Shown here piece by piece: positions 1 to 10,545 of a DNA stretch of 64,000 nucleotides (its first letter is position 1; every line of letters begins with the position of its first letter). The translations under genes were made by a program, and so were the position numbers. The notes beneath the pieces are model-generated. The model was not told where the DNA came from, did not search any database, and saw only the letters and a program-made list of their open reading frames with translations. The DNA comes from Choristoneura fumiferana. Lineage: Eukaryota > Arthropoda > Insecta > Lepidoptera > Tortricidae. The DNA is taken from positions 1,301,257 to 1,365,256 of the forward strand of contig NC_133485.1 in assembly GCF_025370935.1 (NCBI RefSeq), written 5' to 3'.

Positions 1-278
1 AATATGGTATTTTATAACTATTTGTAATATTTCAATTAATCATTAATATTATAAACTCTTTAGCTGAGCAGAAACCGATACGTTTTGTACTAATGGACGA
101 TTATGATGAACCTTTATTTCCATGAATACAAAATAATTAGTTAAAATACCACAAATATTTTATTTTCTGATTTAGAATATACAAAATATACACAACGATA
201 CTTCTGTGTCTATATTATAAAAAAAGCGAACCAAAGGTTTACGATTTCAAATTTATTAATTTTTCTATTTCAAATGAC
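1..278. other. AT-rich sequence, nothing recognised
   Basis: No coding signal, repeat family or structure was recognised here. It is the outer flank of the left inverted-repeat arm and does not match the outer flank of the right arm. Confidence 0.5.
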
Positions 279-963
279 TAACGATCGACTACTTTTTGTA
301 AGTTACTTATCCACTATTAAAATTTTTCCGTTACAATAGAGTAATAAAGTCAATTTGATGATTTAAATTCGGGTATAAGTAAGTAATACCTATACGTCAC
401 ATGATTTTACTATAAGTTGGTTTAGAGCAGATAGTGTAGTAGTTAAGTTTTTATCAAGTAGGATCAAATTTCTGAGTACAAAAAAGAACGTTCCATTTCG
501 TACTAAAATGTGAAGAACTCATGTTTACGTACTATATTTACCAGTTGTAATTTTTTAGCCACTCCATTTTGCTCCTCACTATAGACACTTTCAACTCTAA
601 AACTTACATAATAAAGGGATGTTCGATGGATACGTAGACGACATTTATAAAATGGTAATCTAAGTTAGAAGCGCATGATGATTCAAGTTTATTGAGTATC
701 CCACGTGATTTAGATATTTTAAAAATTAGATTTGATAGTGGACTAGACCGAGAAATAAGAAAACATAGACATAGAAACAGAACGTTGTATTCAGTATCTT
801 TTTCAAACACATAGCCACTAACTGGAAAACGCAACGTTCATAACTTTATTGTACTGATTTGAGTGATGCCTTGCTTAAGGTCGCAAGAGTCCAAGTCAAT
901 GATATTTGGGTCACAATTCTTTTTAGTGCCTTCTGTAGAGAATAGATCTGATGTTTCACTTTC

Positions 964-1036
964 GATGCGTGTGCGTGCGTGCGTGTCGTGCGCGCGCCGT
1001 GTGTGTGTGTGTGTGTGTGCTGTGTGTGTGTGTAGG
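964..1036. repeat. TG/GC microsatellite
   Basis: Alternating purine-pyrimidine tract made of GTGC units followed by a long (TG)n run. The right-arm copy at 22817-22868 is shorter and differently composed, which shows the two arms are not identical copies of one read. Confidence 0.9.
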
Positions 1037-1796
1037 TGAGGGTTCTGCTGTGATTCCAGTTAACCAAATGGAGTGTAAAAAAAGCAAACTCTATATTCCA
1101 TATTTAAAACTCTGCATTCGCCATTGCGCATTGTGGTTTTAAATGAAAGAAAAACTAGCATTGAATATTAATTTTCTCGAATCCTGACTCATAAATATGG
1201 GAGCCTCTAAGCGATGATAGTACAATGACCTTTACCAATAGCACAGGTAGGTACATCGAACAAATTGAATCATGCACGACTGTAGAACCTTTTCTCTATA
1301 AACTTGAAGTATATCGCAAAGCTTGTCAAGGAGAATCACCATGGCGTTTACTAAGAGACCGTTCTATCAAAGATCATAATATTGAAATGGTTCGATGGAC
1401 CTTAAAACCTAACATGTATGTGCAAGTTTAAAAAAACTACAGCAAACTTTAAAGAATTGCGCAATCTATAAAAAGTCGACTTTACTCGCATGAATAGAAT
1501 CTATTGAAATGTAGTTGAATTTTAATTCTGAGGTTTACTAAATTCTCATGAGTTTGCCCTAATTTTTAGGTAGTGGACTTCTTTTATCATGTAAGTATGA
1601 TAAACTTAGCACCTTAATTGTTCATACCTATTTCCTCTTTCGAGATATGTAGCAGTTGTGGATTCAGGGTTTTTCATGCTCACAGCTCGATCTAGTAAGA
1701 ACATAGAAACAATAAAAATAGCCTTTGTTACATTAAAGATCCAGTTATTTAGTTAACAAATCTAATTGAAAACACAAACTTTCTCGTTTATGATCT

Positions 1797-1942
1797 TCAT
1801 TATCATCATCATCAGCCGGAAGACGTCCACTGCTGAACAAAGGGTTCCCCGAAGCACCACAATCGGCCTCGCTTGTATCCACGGTTTCCCGCAACTCTCA
1901 CGATGTCGTCAGTCCACCTGGTGGGAGGCCTGCCAACGCTTT
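1797..1942 (-). mobile_element. RTE-type LINE 3' end fragment
   Basis: On the minus strand this reads GRPPTRW-like residues, then DDIV, and ends with QQW-type residues and an ATG/GAT triplet tail. That is the usual C-terminal end of lepidopteran RTE-clade reverse transcriptases followed directly by the triplet-repeat 3' tail. Only the last ~45 codons remain, so it is a 5'-truncated dead copy. Confidence 0.7.
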
Positions 1943-2249
1943 GTTTATAACATCAGTACTTTTATTTAATAATTACGAAAATAACCCAGTCGAATAACCG
2001 CCCCTTGCCATTTCCATGTTGGACAGCTCAGCTTAACATTATTGTGCTATCTATTAGTATTGTACGTACTTCACTAAGTGTCCTTAGTATTGTTTTGGAC
2101 GCAATTGCGTCCTGTTTGCTATTTGTTATCAATAGATAATGATCCATCCTGTTGTTCACAGATTAATGTAACCGATGGTTGATTCGTCATCCCCTTGATA
2201 TGCAGTGACGTTAGAAAGAAACGAATTTTGTAGAACTTATCTTGATCGC

Positions 2250-2455
2250 TAACCCTGCCGTGAAGCAGCAGTGCTTGCACTGTTGTGTTTCGGCGTGGAG
2301 AGTAAGACAGCCGGTGAAAATTACTGGCACTTGAGGTTGCCAACCTATAGGTTGGCAACGCATCTGCAATACCCTGCATGTTTTATGGACGGCGGTGATG
2401 TCTTACCATCAGAAACACACTTGCTCGTTTGCCGTCCAGTCGAATAAAAAAAAAC
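2250..2455 (-). repeat. Interspersed repeat Lep-A
   Basis: Copy of a repeat that recurs in this window (4051, 8865, 9375, 21411, 23700, 57700). Diagnostic strings in plus sense are GGCAAACGAGCAAGTGGG, GATCACCACCGCCCAT and CACTGCTGCTTCACGGCAGG. This copy has a 24-bp perfect palindrome at 2336-2359 where other copies read CCTAGAGGCCTAAG. I do not know the class of the parent element. Confidence 0.75.
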
Positions 2456-3572
2456 TTTCACGGAAATACATAAAACACATACTTACGACTTCTTTCACCA
2501 CTCTCTGATAATAATATTACTTAACTCTCGTTATAAAAGAATCAAACGGTTCAACGAAGTAGAAAAGGATCTTCCGTATAAATCGAAGCCAGTCGGACCG
2601 TTTCTGACTTTTAATCATGAGTTGAACCGATTAATTTTGTAACTGTCTAATAAGTTTGTGTTATTTTTTGTGACAGATATCTTTATGCTTTCTCTGTTTA
2701 ATCGAACGAAATAAATAGGGACGGCAGTGAAACGGCGCAAGAGCTGTTGTAACTACTTTTTTAATAAAAAACAGCCAAGGCGACCCCTCCGCCAGGGATT
2801 TTGTACATGTGTATTCTTGAAAAAACAAATCAACTTTACTATATCTAGGTATTTGTTTAAGTTCATAAAGTACAGCCGTAAATAATACGGTTCTTTAATG
2901 AGTCCCCTTTTTTGTTTTCGTTCTATTCTCTGTGACGGATTAACAAACAAATTTAAACTTAGAATGATAACAGAGGTAACTACATATTAATAAATAATAA
3001 AAACTGGTCATGCGCGAGTCGGATCCTTAAACTTTGTAAACCCCTTTATTTTTATTTTTTTTATTTTAGATGAAATACAATTAATAACCATTTGATACAA
3101 TGCATTTTCTCAGAAAGTGTCAACTTTACAGGTTTGATACTAGCAATTTTACCTAGCCTCAATCAATTTATGAATTATTATGATCGACATAGTTTATCTC
3201 ATTATTACCTACTTTCTCCGAAAATTATAGATATTACTTACATAAAAAATGATCAATAGGTATTTCGTACAATATATTTTTTTTATTATTCATGATTTTA
3301 TTTTGGGACGTTTCCTCTTTGATATGAAATGTTGATATACCTACTCATCGGCACAAAATTTGCCCACTCTGTATACAAAATAACCTATTATTGCATAGGT
3401 ACATTTGAGGGCCAGATTTTTTGCCGCTCAAATATCAACATTTATTTCGTCGTAATAACATCCAAAATCGAAATCTCAAATGCAAATATTATCCTCCGTT
3501 GCCTAATTAGAAGTACTCGTTATTCCATACAAAGACGAGCCAACAGGCATGCCAAATATATCTAATGCGTGG

Positions 3573-3672
3573 NNNNNNNNNNNNNNNNNNNNNNNNNNNN
3601 NNNNNNNNNNNNNNNNNNNNNNNNNNNNNNNNNNNNNNNNNNNNNNNNNNNNNNNNNNNNNNNNNNNNNNNN
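3573..3672. other. Assembly gap, exactly 100 N
   Basis: A run of 100 N, the conventional size for a gap of unknown length. It sits exactly where the left inverted-repeat arm ends. Confidence 1.
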
Positions 3673-3816
3673 GCAGGCCTCCCACCAGGTGGACTGACGA
3701 CATCTGAGAGTACGGGAAACCGTGAGTGCAAGTGCGAGTTTTGCGTTCATTTGTGCGTTCTAAGGGGAGGCTTTGTCCAGCAGTGGACGTCTTCGGCTGA
3801 TGATGATGATGATGAC
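3673..3816 (+). mobile_element. RTE-type LINE 3' end fragment
   Basis: Reads AGLPPGGLTT near the gap and FVQQWTSSA just before a (GAT)n tail at about 3797-3815. The start is hidden by the gap. A frameshift separates the conserved blocks, so it is a dead copy. Confidence 0.7.
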
Positions 3817-3929
3817 ACCTGTACGCGCGTTCACGCGCTTCCAAAACGAGATTGTACACGCAATAGAGCACTAATCGTGAAACCGTCCTATAACCGTCGA
3901 CTGCGCCGCTAGCAGCACATTAACCGTTT

Positions 3930-4010
3930 AAATTTAAATTCAAATCGTTTATTCTGCAAGAAGGCCGCAAATGCACTTTTTTATTACGTAATTTTTTTTA
4001 TTACCAGCAA
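3930..4010 (-). mobile_element. Possible LINE 3' tail
   Basis: On the minus strand it reads GCAGAATAAACGATTTGAAT, resembling the AATAAA-bearing 3' end of several lepidopteran LINEs. No coding part is left. Confidence 0.3.
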
Positions 4011-4050
4011 ATTCAGAAATACCATTGCCAAGAAGTGCGCCGCAAAAACA

Positions 4051-4310
4051 TTTTTTTATTCGACTGGATGGCAAACGAGCATGTGGTCTCCTGATGGTAG
4101 AGATCACCACCGCCCATAGACACCTGCAACACCAACTAACTGCCAACCTAAAGGCCTAAGATGGGATACCTCAAGTGCCAGTATTACATTTCAGTCTTAC
4201 TCTCCACGTCGAAATGCAACAGTGCAAACACTGCGGCTTCACGGCAGGATTAGCGAGCAAGATGGTGGTAGCAATCCGGGCGGACCTTGCACAAGGTCCT
4301 ACCACTTACA
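4051..4310 (+). repeat. Interspersed repeat Lep-A, near full length
   Basis: Begins with poly-T and ATTCGACTGG and ends at AAGGTCCTACCAC. It matches 57700-57985 over its length. The 3817-4050 stretch before it holds nothing else recognised apart from the possible LINE tail. Confidence 0.8.
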
Positions 4311-4499
4311 CATGTCAGAAAGTTTTTTTTAATAATTTAATTACAAATACTAAAATAATAATTACATACTAAATACTACTCGTTGATAGGTACCTTCTTA
4401 GAAATAGAATATTTATTGCATAAGCTGTGGGAAGTGTACAGAGTCAAGATAATGGGGTACTAAGTGTCAACAGCTACCCTTATCAGAGAAAGCACAAAA

Positions 4500-4590
4500 G
4501 GCCAAGTTTAAAGTTTTGCTCACCGCGACCTTATGATAGCTATGTTTATACAAGTAATGTGTGTTCATTGATCACTGATATGGACTTCCG
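4500..4590 (-). repeat. Fragment of palindromic element family M
   Basis: Contains GCTCACC-CGACCTTATGATAGCTA, shared in the same orientation with 60650-60808 and in reverse with the full element at 54040-54470. Only this internal block is kept. Confidence 0.5.
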
Positions 4591-4655
4591 CAAAGTAACG
4601 CGTGATTCAATAAATTATTTAGTCTACATTTCATTTATTTTTGGGTAATTGAATT

Positions 4656-4915
4656 GGATAAGATTTTTTGGATAAGTGGTTAGAGAACCTGACTACGAAG
4701 CTTGAGGTCTCGGTTCGATCCCAGCCGGGGGCAGATATTTGTAAGAATAATACGAATATTTGTTCTAGGGTCTTGGATATAATTTAATAAGTATTTATGT
4801 ATGTATTTATCTATATAAGTATGGATCCGTTGCTTAGTATCCATAGTACAGCTTTGCTTAGTTTGGGACTAGGCCAGTTGGTGTCAAGTGTCCCATGATT
4901 ATTTATTATTAGTAT
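4656..4915 (+). mobile_element. tRNA-derived SINE, family A
   Basis: The head is tRNA-like, with an A-box region at GATAAGTGGTTAGAGAACC (4672-4690) and a B box GGTTCGATCCC at 4712. A body follows with GGGACTAGGCCAGTTGGTGT and an AT-rich TTATTATTA tail. A minus-strand copy lies at 57216-57470. It would be transcribed by RNA polymerase III and mobilised by a LINE; it codes for nothing. Confidence 0.85.
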
Positions 4916-5311
4916 TATTTATAACAGTTTACATTTTAAGCTTTGTATCAATTCTCGGTCTCCCTCTTTTTCGCTTCCCTTCCACTTTCCTTCTAAGATG
5001 AATTTATGAACTCATCATGTCGTATACATCATTTTCCCTCTCCGATTCTCTATTGTTTCTATTAATGTTCTCTTCTCTTCCACTCTTTCCAAAACCTCTT
5101 CATTGATCATTCACCTGCTACACCGACAAGAATGTAACTCTTAAATAAGAAATAAGATTTTTTAAGCTTACACTACAATACCAAAGCGTCTAGAAAGCTA
5201 AAGATGACAAATGTTACCGTAGCAAAAATTTAGAAGTGTTGTTTGTGTTGTTGTGAAACTAATAATAATAGTAGCATGAAATTAGACATACCTATCTAAT
5301 GTAATACCTTT
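4916..5311. other. No gene; pyrimidine-rich then AT-rich
   Basis: 4950-5110 is unusually rich in C and T on the plus strand (TCTCCCTCTTTTTCGC-like runs). No reading frame or repeat match was seen. Confidence 0.5.
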
Positions 5312-5455
5312 TAAACGAACAATCTTGTATATATAAAAATATATATTATATCTCGGAAAAAATCGATCCAGCTTTGGTCTTATCTCTAGGAAAACGCTTA
5401 TTATCGAGTTTTAGCCAGAGCAAAGCTCGGTCGCCCAGGTACTACTTATTAATTA
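5312..5455 (+). repeat. Interspersed repeat H2
   Basis: Shares CTTGTATATATAAA, GGTCTTATCTC, GAAAACGCTTATTAT and GCAAAGC-TGGTCGCCCA with 58228-58430. Class unknown; possibly a non-autonomous Helitron-like repeat, but the CTAG end typical of Helitrons is not visible. Confidence 0.55.
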
Positions 5456-5474
5456 TGCATATTACACAACGCGG

Positions 5475-5715
5475 TTACATATTTGAATATCGAAAGTTAA
5501 AATATCTACGGGTAAATGTCGATGTCCAAAATATCGAAAATTAAAATATCGACTGTATCGAAATATCGAAAATTAAAATAACGAAAGTTTATATTGTCGA
5601 ATGGTTAAGTAATCTACGTCCAATATATCGAAAATATATTTATCTACACAAAGTGACATCGAAAGATATAAACATCGAAGTCCAAAATATCGAAGTACAG
5701 AGAATCGAAAATCCT
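5475..5715. repeat. Degenerate ATATCGAAA array
   Basis: About 240 bp in which ATATCGAAA or close variants (AATATCGAAG, ACATCGAAAG) recur at irregular spacing, more than ten times, separated by ATTAAA-rich linkers. Confidence 0.75.
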
Positions 5716-5734
5716 ATATGAACTATCACGTGAC

Positions 5735-5935
5735 GGGTCGACGGAGCTCTGCTTTGCGGAGCTCCTATTCCGCTCAGTTTAGGCGCTTCGCGCCTTGACG
5801 TCATACTAACCTAACCTAACCTTTGAACATGAATTACCAAAAATATTTGGTTCGGTTACGTTAAAACTGTGACCATAACAACGCACGAGCCGAGCGAGCG
5901 AAGCGAGCGTTCCGCGGCAGCGGCCGCGAGTGCTA
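5735..5935. repeat. GC-rich block with CCTAA units
   Basis: Contrasts with the AT-rich surroundings. It holds the small palindromes GGAGCTC..GAGCTCC and GGCGCTTCGCGCC, CTAACCTAACCTAACC at 5806-5822, the palindrome ACCAAAAATATTTGGT, and GAGCGAGCGAAGCGAGCG. Probably a dispersed repeat; no ORF. Confidence 0.4.
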
Positions 5936-6491
5936 AAATGACTTAGATTATGTAAAATAAATGCTATTAAGAGAAAAGAGCAATAAATAAAGCCGATTTG
6001 TATGTACGATATATTAATTTTCAACATGCAAATATGTTGACATTTACAACTTAGTTATTTTAGCTATCAGAATGCGCCAGTTATCGGCAAACGCATATAT
6101 AAAAGTATTTTTCTCATCGATATCGAGACTCCCAGCACTGTGGGTGCGCAGTACCGATCACTGTCAATTGGTTCGTGACCAAAAATTACGTATCCGCTTA
6201 TTATCTTAATAATTTTGTGAACAATCTCGAGCTGACTCATTTTCAGTGGATCCAAGGTTCCATAAAACGATCTGTTTAGAACTAGACCTATTATTCGGTA
6301 AAAAAAAGAGTTAAGTGCGAATCAGAATAACTTTAACCTTCATTTTTTCTGTAGTCATAATGAGAAGAAGACTTGGTATCATTTTCTTCTTTAACACCAG
6401 TGAAAAGCCAAGGCTTTCAGGTAGTATTTATGTATAATCAAAGCTGTTGACTATACTTCTTCCAGACGTACCTACCGCCAGGGAGAAATAT
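5936..6491. other. No gene recognised
   Basis: Short frames on both strands look like chance. No repeat family was matched. Confidence 0.5.
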
Positions 6492-6735
6492 CACCATCAT
6501 CATCATCATCAGCCGGAAGACGTCCCTGCTGAACAACGGTCCCCCCTTAGAACGCCACAATGATCGACAACTCGCCACTGCATACACCGGTTTCCCGCAA
6601 CTCTCACGATGTCGTCAGTCCCCTGGTGGAGGCCTGCCAACGCTTCGTCTTCCGGTTCGTGGTCGCCACTCGAGGACTTTTCTCCCAACGGTAATACGTT
6701 ATCTTCGAGCGATGTGTCCGCCCATTGCCACTTCA
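6492..6735 (-). mobile_element. RTE-type LINE 3' end, longest minus copy
   Basis: The minus-strand frame starts MKWQWADTS, passes through a DHEPEDEA stretch and DDIVRVAGNR, and ends at a (GAT)n tail at 6492-6512. These are the terminal ~75 residues of an RTE-type reverse transcriptase with small deletions. It is a dead, 5'-truncated copy. Confidence 0.75.
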
Positions 6736-6924
6736 ACTTGCATATTTTTCCAGCTATGTTTCCTGTTATAGGGAAAAGTCAAGTGTGTCGAAGGGAGAAA
6801 CATAGCCAGCAGTAGTAATGCATGTAAATTATCAAAAAATTTTTATAATGTAGGTAGACCACAAGTTTTTCCGATGGACCGATGAAAGTGGTGGAATTTA
6901 ACTTGCTTTGACTGGATTTGACTT

Positions 6925-7558
6925 AATAACCTAACTAAAGTTCAATATCACAAAAAATGGCTGAATATTCTTATTAAAATAGCTTTCGATTAAAGAAAAC
7001 GCATCAAAAAGCGGTCCATCCATTTTGGAAACTATGATGCCACAGAATACACATAAAAGGGTCGATCTAAAAACATCCCCTTTTATTGAGACAGGAGTTA
7101 AAAACATCTTACAATAAATGAAGCTTATATAAAAACAACTTAAAAAAGTTGACAAGACCTTGCCACTGTCATTTTAGCGTTCAATTCTATTAAACAGCTG
7201 AACCAATTTTAATGAACTTAGCTAATATACATTTCGATTAAACTAGCTTTCGATTAAAATACCCGCAAGAAAATCCGTGCATCGGTTTGGGAGCTATAAT
7301 ACCACAATAACCTAAGAAACAAAAAGTTGGAAAACCCCGACTTGTCACTTCAAAGTTACATAACTCAAAAACGGCTGAACCGATTTTGATAAAACATGTC
7401 TAAGAACCATCGCTAGAAAATTTTCTCTCAAATAAAAAAACCGCAATCAAATCGGTTCATCCGTTTAAGAGCTACGGTGCCATAGCCAGACAGACAGACA
7501 CAGACACACATAGCGGTCAAACTTATAACACCCCTCTTTTTACGTCGAGGGTTAAAAA
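6925..7558 (+). repeat. Three successive copies of repeat family E
   Basis: The last copy (about 7330-7558) is the best kept: CCCCGACTTGTCACTTCAAA, GGCTGAACCGATTTTGAT, AAGAGCTACGGTGCC, a CAGA run, and ACACCCCTCTTTTTACGTCG. Two older copies with the same order of motifs precede it at about 6925-7110 and 7165-7310. Other copies: 16500-16732, 59775-59940 and 62917-63060. Confidence 0.65.
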
Positions 7559-8075
7559 GACGTAGACTTTAAACTTGTACCACCTCGCAAGAATTAAATG
7601 GTTCTAAAAACCCTTATTATGATAAATTGCTCTAATTAGCAAAGAAAATGTCAGGACTAATTGATTATTAGCAGTGTAAATAGAATTACACAATGATTTC
7701 CATTATAAATCTACGCAGTTGTGGTCGATATCACATGTTTATTTATATAACGTCCGCCATTGCCCCATTTATGGCTAATAAACCATAACTACACTGCTCC
7801 TTGCAATTTCAATGCATACACTACCGCATTTACTTGAGCGAATGCCCTTACGTCTCGGATAAAACGAAATGTATCGCAAAGTATAGAGAGTAGCGTTTGA
7901 GTGTTTTTTTATTTGGTAAAGGACATTGGTACCTGTTCGGACTTGTAAAGATTGGGACAACTCATACGCAAAGTCCTTGGCTATGAACTAAGAAGACGTT
8001 ATGAGGACTATCTGCATAATATTCTCAGATAAATTTAAATGGACAAAGTTGTTTGACTAAGAAGCATGGAGGGGT
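7559..8075. other. No gene recognised
   Basis: Unassigned AT-rich sequence. A 61-codon minus-strand frame at 7775-7960 has no recognisable motif. Confidence 0.5.
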
Positions 8076-8656
8076 TTCACTGCCGTGTCATGACAAAACA
8101 CTTTACTTATATAAAAAAAACTACTTTTCAGAAATCGCAAAAAAACTTTTTCTTCTTAAAGTGACCATAGGCCCGTGAATATTCATCTGATTGTATAAGT
8201 TTGGATAAATTACAAATAATATGCTACTAATTGTGGACAAAGAGACATACTCTTAAATTTATACTTTTTTCATGCATTTTCAAGCAAAAACACGTTAAAA
8301 ATTAATATATTCCGATTTACAGTAAACATAGACTTTACAAATATAAACACTCACTCCATATTAAATCGTGTGATCGTTACGCCAAAACACTGTAACTTTA
8401 TACTAGCTGGAGAAAAGGTGAGTTTAATTTTGGCAAAACACGGCATCTGGAGGAGATACGCGTTTAGTCGAATCAGGATCCTAGGTTTAAGTGTTACAGT
8501 GTAAATTACCATGAAGTTTCTCAGTTTTATTGGTAAAAATCAGTATACTCTAAGTATGAATATACATATAGATTAGGCTCCGAAAAGATAACTTAACGGT
8601 GCTACCGCAAAACACTGTAACTTAAGTTATAGTGTTTTGTCATGACTCGGCAGTTC
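8076..8656. mobile_element. MITE-like element with CTGCCG termini
   Basis: The left end CTGCCGTGTCATGACAAAAC (8079 on) is mirrored by GTTTTGTCATGACTCGGCAG near 8655, giving about 20-30 bp of inverted terminus with one mismatch in the first part. The motif CAAAACAC recurs at 8093, 8384, 8433 and 8608, several times followed by TGTAACTT. No ORF. Candidate flanks TTCA and TTCC are not a perfect duplication. Confidence 0.65.
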
Positions 8657-8802
8657 CACTGCCTCAACTTTCACAGCTGTAGAATTTGATAACATTTTGC
8701 GATTATTTTTTAAGAAGTCCTCTACTTCTGCTAGATAACCTGGAAAATAAATAACATAAAATAAACGCTCGAATAAAGACCCTGGGTCTGCTTACAGATT
8801 CA

Positions 8803-8850
8803 ATATCATCATCAGCCGGTTGAAACACAGACCACCTACTTAGAATGCCA
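8803..8850 (-). mobile_element. RTE LINE 3' tip
   Basis: ATCATCATCAGCCGG is the minus-strand 3' tip shared by the RTE copies. The copy is cut off where the Lep-A repeat begins at about 8865. Confidence 0.45.
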
Positions 8851-8864
8851 CAAATTAACTTTAT

Positions 8865-9030
8865 TTTTATTATTTATTTATGTTCCACTGAATGGCCAAC
8901 GAGCAAGTGGGTCTCCTGATGGTTAGAGAACACCACCGCCCATAGACACCTGTAACACCAGGGGGATTGCAGTTGCCAACCTAGAGGCCTGAGGCTGTCT
9001 TACCTCAACAGTATCCAACGATTGCTCGTT
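8865..9030 (+). repeat. Interspersed repeat Lep-A, 5' half
   Basis: Carries GGCCAACGAGCAAGTGGGTC, CACCACCGCCCATAGACACC and CAACCTAGAGGCCTGAGG, then breaks off. It appears inserted next to RTE-like sequence. Confidence 0.7.
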
Positions 9031-9039
9031 ACTCTCTTG

Positions 9040-9340
9040 AAGTAATCGATCCACCTGGTAGGTGGTGTAACAACGCTGCATGTTCCGATTCATAGTCTGA
9101 TCCGGGTTTTGGGTCTCAGATTTCTTCTTCTAAATTGGACACTCTTGGCAGAGTGGTCGTGGTTACGGGGGATCGCCCATCATTGTGACCTTGCAATCAT
9201 TCTACATGGTCTCTTTTGGCCGCTTGGCGAGCATATTCAATACTGATTTTAGTGACAAATTTGACCAGAGACTGTCCATCGGATGTTTGACCACGTGGTC
9301 TCAGACGAACTAGTTGCATTTTGATTTCATTAACGCATTG
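9040..9340 (-). mobile_element. LINE-like fragment
   Basis: GATCCACCTGGTAGGTGGTG resembles the GRPP-coding block of the RTE ends on the minus strand; it is followed by CTTGGCAGAGTGGTCGTGG, a string I associate with a dispersed lepidopteran repeat. No open frame is left. Confidence 0.4.
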
Positions 9341-9374
9341 CTGATATTTATTATAATGTACATTACGAGTAGCA

Positions 9375-9488
9375 ATACCCCTGCAATACCCCTGGTGTTG
9401 CAGATGTTTATAGGCGGTGGTGATCTCTTACCATCAGGAGACCCATTTGCTCGTTTGCCGTCCAGTCAAATAAAAATAAAATAAATAA
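9375..9488 (-). repeat. Interspersed repeat Lep-A, minus copy
   Basis: Reverse complement of the left end of the family: GGGTATTGCAGG..., GGTGATCTCTTACCATC, then CGTCCAGTCAAATA and an A-rich end. Confidence 0.75.
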
Positions 9489-10190
9489 AATAAAGGTATA
9501 ATAAATATCAGCAAAGCAATAGTATGCAAATTAAAAATAGCAAGATTAAAAATTGCATTGAAAAAGATATTTTTAAATGATAAATAATGACTAAACCTAC
9601 CTACTCAAGATTTGTATAAGATCTCATTGTGCACCTACCTCCATGAAGTTTTGTGTCGTACCAGCGAAGACTTGATTTACTATCCATTGAAGCGGATATA
9701 AACCTTATTTGCAACGCAATAAAATCTACATGGGTATAACTGAGTCTCCGTTTATATGCATATTTTGTGTTTATGTTTAGTTATGTATGTAGTAAGTAAT
9801 CACTTTGCACAATAATTTGAGCATCTGAGCGCGACGCCAACAAACTGTTTTACAGTTTGGCGTACTGTAAATATATTTTTTAATGTATGTGCTAATAATA
9901 ATAAAAAAGATACTTTATAGGTATTTCGCTGCATTTCCTTCGATATACGTTAATATTATTTCAAAGCGACTTTGTAATATGATTTTCCCGTTTGTGCGGT
10001 TAAGATTTGAATAAAAACAATGATGATGACACTTTCGAAAAACCGCAAGTGACCTACTCATAAACTCAGGTAAACGTTTTTAAAAATAGGTATTTAAAGG
10101 ACAACATGTTTTTGAAGTCAGTTATTAAGAAGCCAGAAACTTTTAATTAATTTACTAATCAATGTTCAGGTACAGTCACCAACACCAATA
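9489..10190. other. No gene; one small hairpin
   Basis: Unassigned. 9832-9859 can fold on itself (CGCCAACAAACTGT against ACAGTTTGGCG). Nothing else recognised. Confidence 0.5.
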
Positions 10191-10191
10191 A

Positions 10192-10312
10192 ATATATCTG
10201 ACACAACAGAGCGTGCATTTAATATCTGATCTACTTCTAGGGCCGGCTGGACGTGTCAGATATTTTTACACGCTCCGCTGTGGCAGATACTAATTGCGGT
10301 GAATAGTTTATT
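10192..10312. repeat. Repeat family F, copy 1
   Basis: Shares TAATAAATATATCTGACACA-type, ACGTGTCAGATATTTTT and CACGCTCC-CTGTGGCAGA with 12248-12378. The copies run in the same direction. GTGTCAGATA near both ends in opposite sense suggests inverted termini. Class unknown. Confidence 0.6.
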
Positions 10313-10322
10313 TTAAGGGGCT

Positions 10323-10451
10323 GTTTCACCACCCATTGATTAATTTTATTCCACGGATAAATGTGATGCCGTGTCCGTCTATTTGAACAAAACAAACAGG
10401 GACGGCATCACATTTATCCGTCAAATAAATTTAAGCAATGGATGGTGAAAC
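10323..10451. mobile_element. Short palindromic MITE-like element
   Basis: GTTTCACCACCCATTGATTA at the left end pairs with a GGATGGTGAAAC right end; the stem continues through CGGATAAATGTGATGCCGT to a short loop near 10390. About 129 bp, non-coding. A half copy of the same family (GGGACGGCAGTGAAAC) is inside both inverted-repeat arms near 2718 and 21136. Confidence 0.75.
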
Positions 10452-10545
10452 TTAGTATTGTGAAGTACCTACGACAACTAAGTATTTGAAATAAACAATT
10501 TAAGGCTTAGATCTTTTTTTAAATTTGGTGTTCGAGATAGAATAA

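Larger units (their letters stand above)
279..3572 (+). repeat. Left arm of a 3.3 kb inverted repeat
   Basis: Read in reverse complement, this stretch matches 20306-23554 almost base for base, with scattered substitutions, small indels and a microsatellite length difference; identity by eye is in the high nineties percent. The match starts at TAACGATCGACTAC near 279 and runs without interruption to the edge of the N gap at 3573. The arm carries a TG/GC microsatellite, an RTE LINE end and a Lep-A repeat, all shared with the other arm. No target duplication is seen at the outer ends, so it does not look like a simple transposon terminal repeat. Confidence 0.95.

Noticed and set aside
279..3572. 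Terminal inverted repeat of a giant transposon (for example a Maverick)
   Set aside because: No target duplication at the outer ends and no polymerase, integrase or capsid frame between the arms.
4672..4730. Possible functional tRNA gene
   Set aside because: A and B boxes are present, but there is no closed cloverleaf or acceptor stem and a SINE body follows; the same holds for 10546 and 53763.
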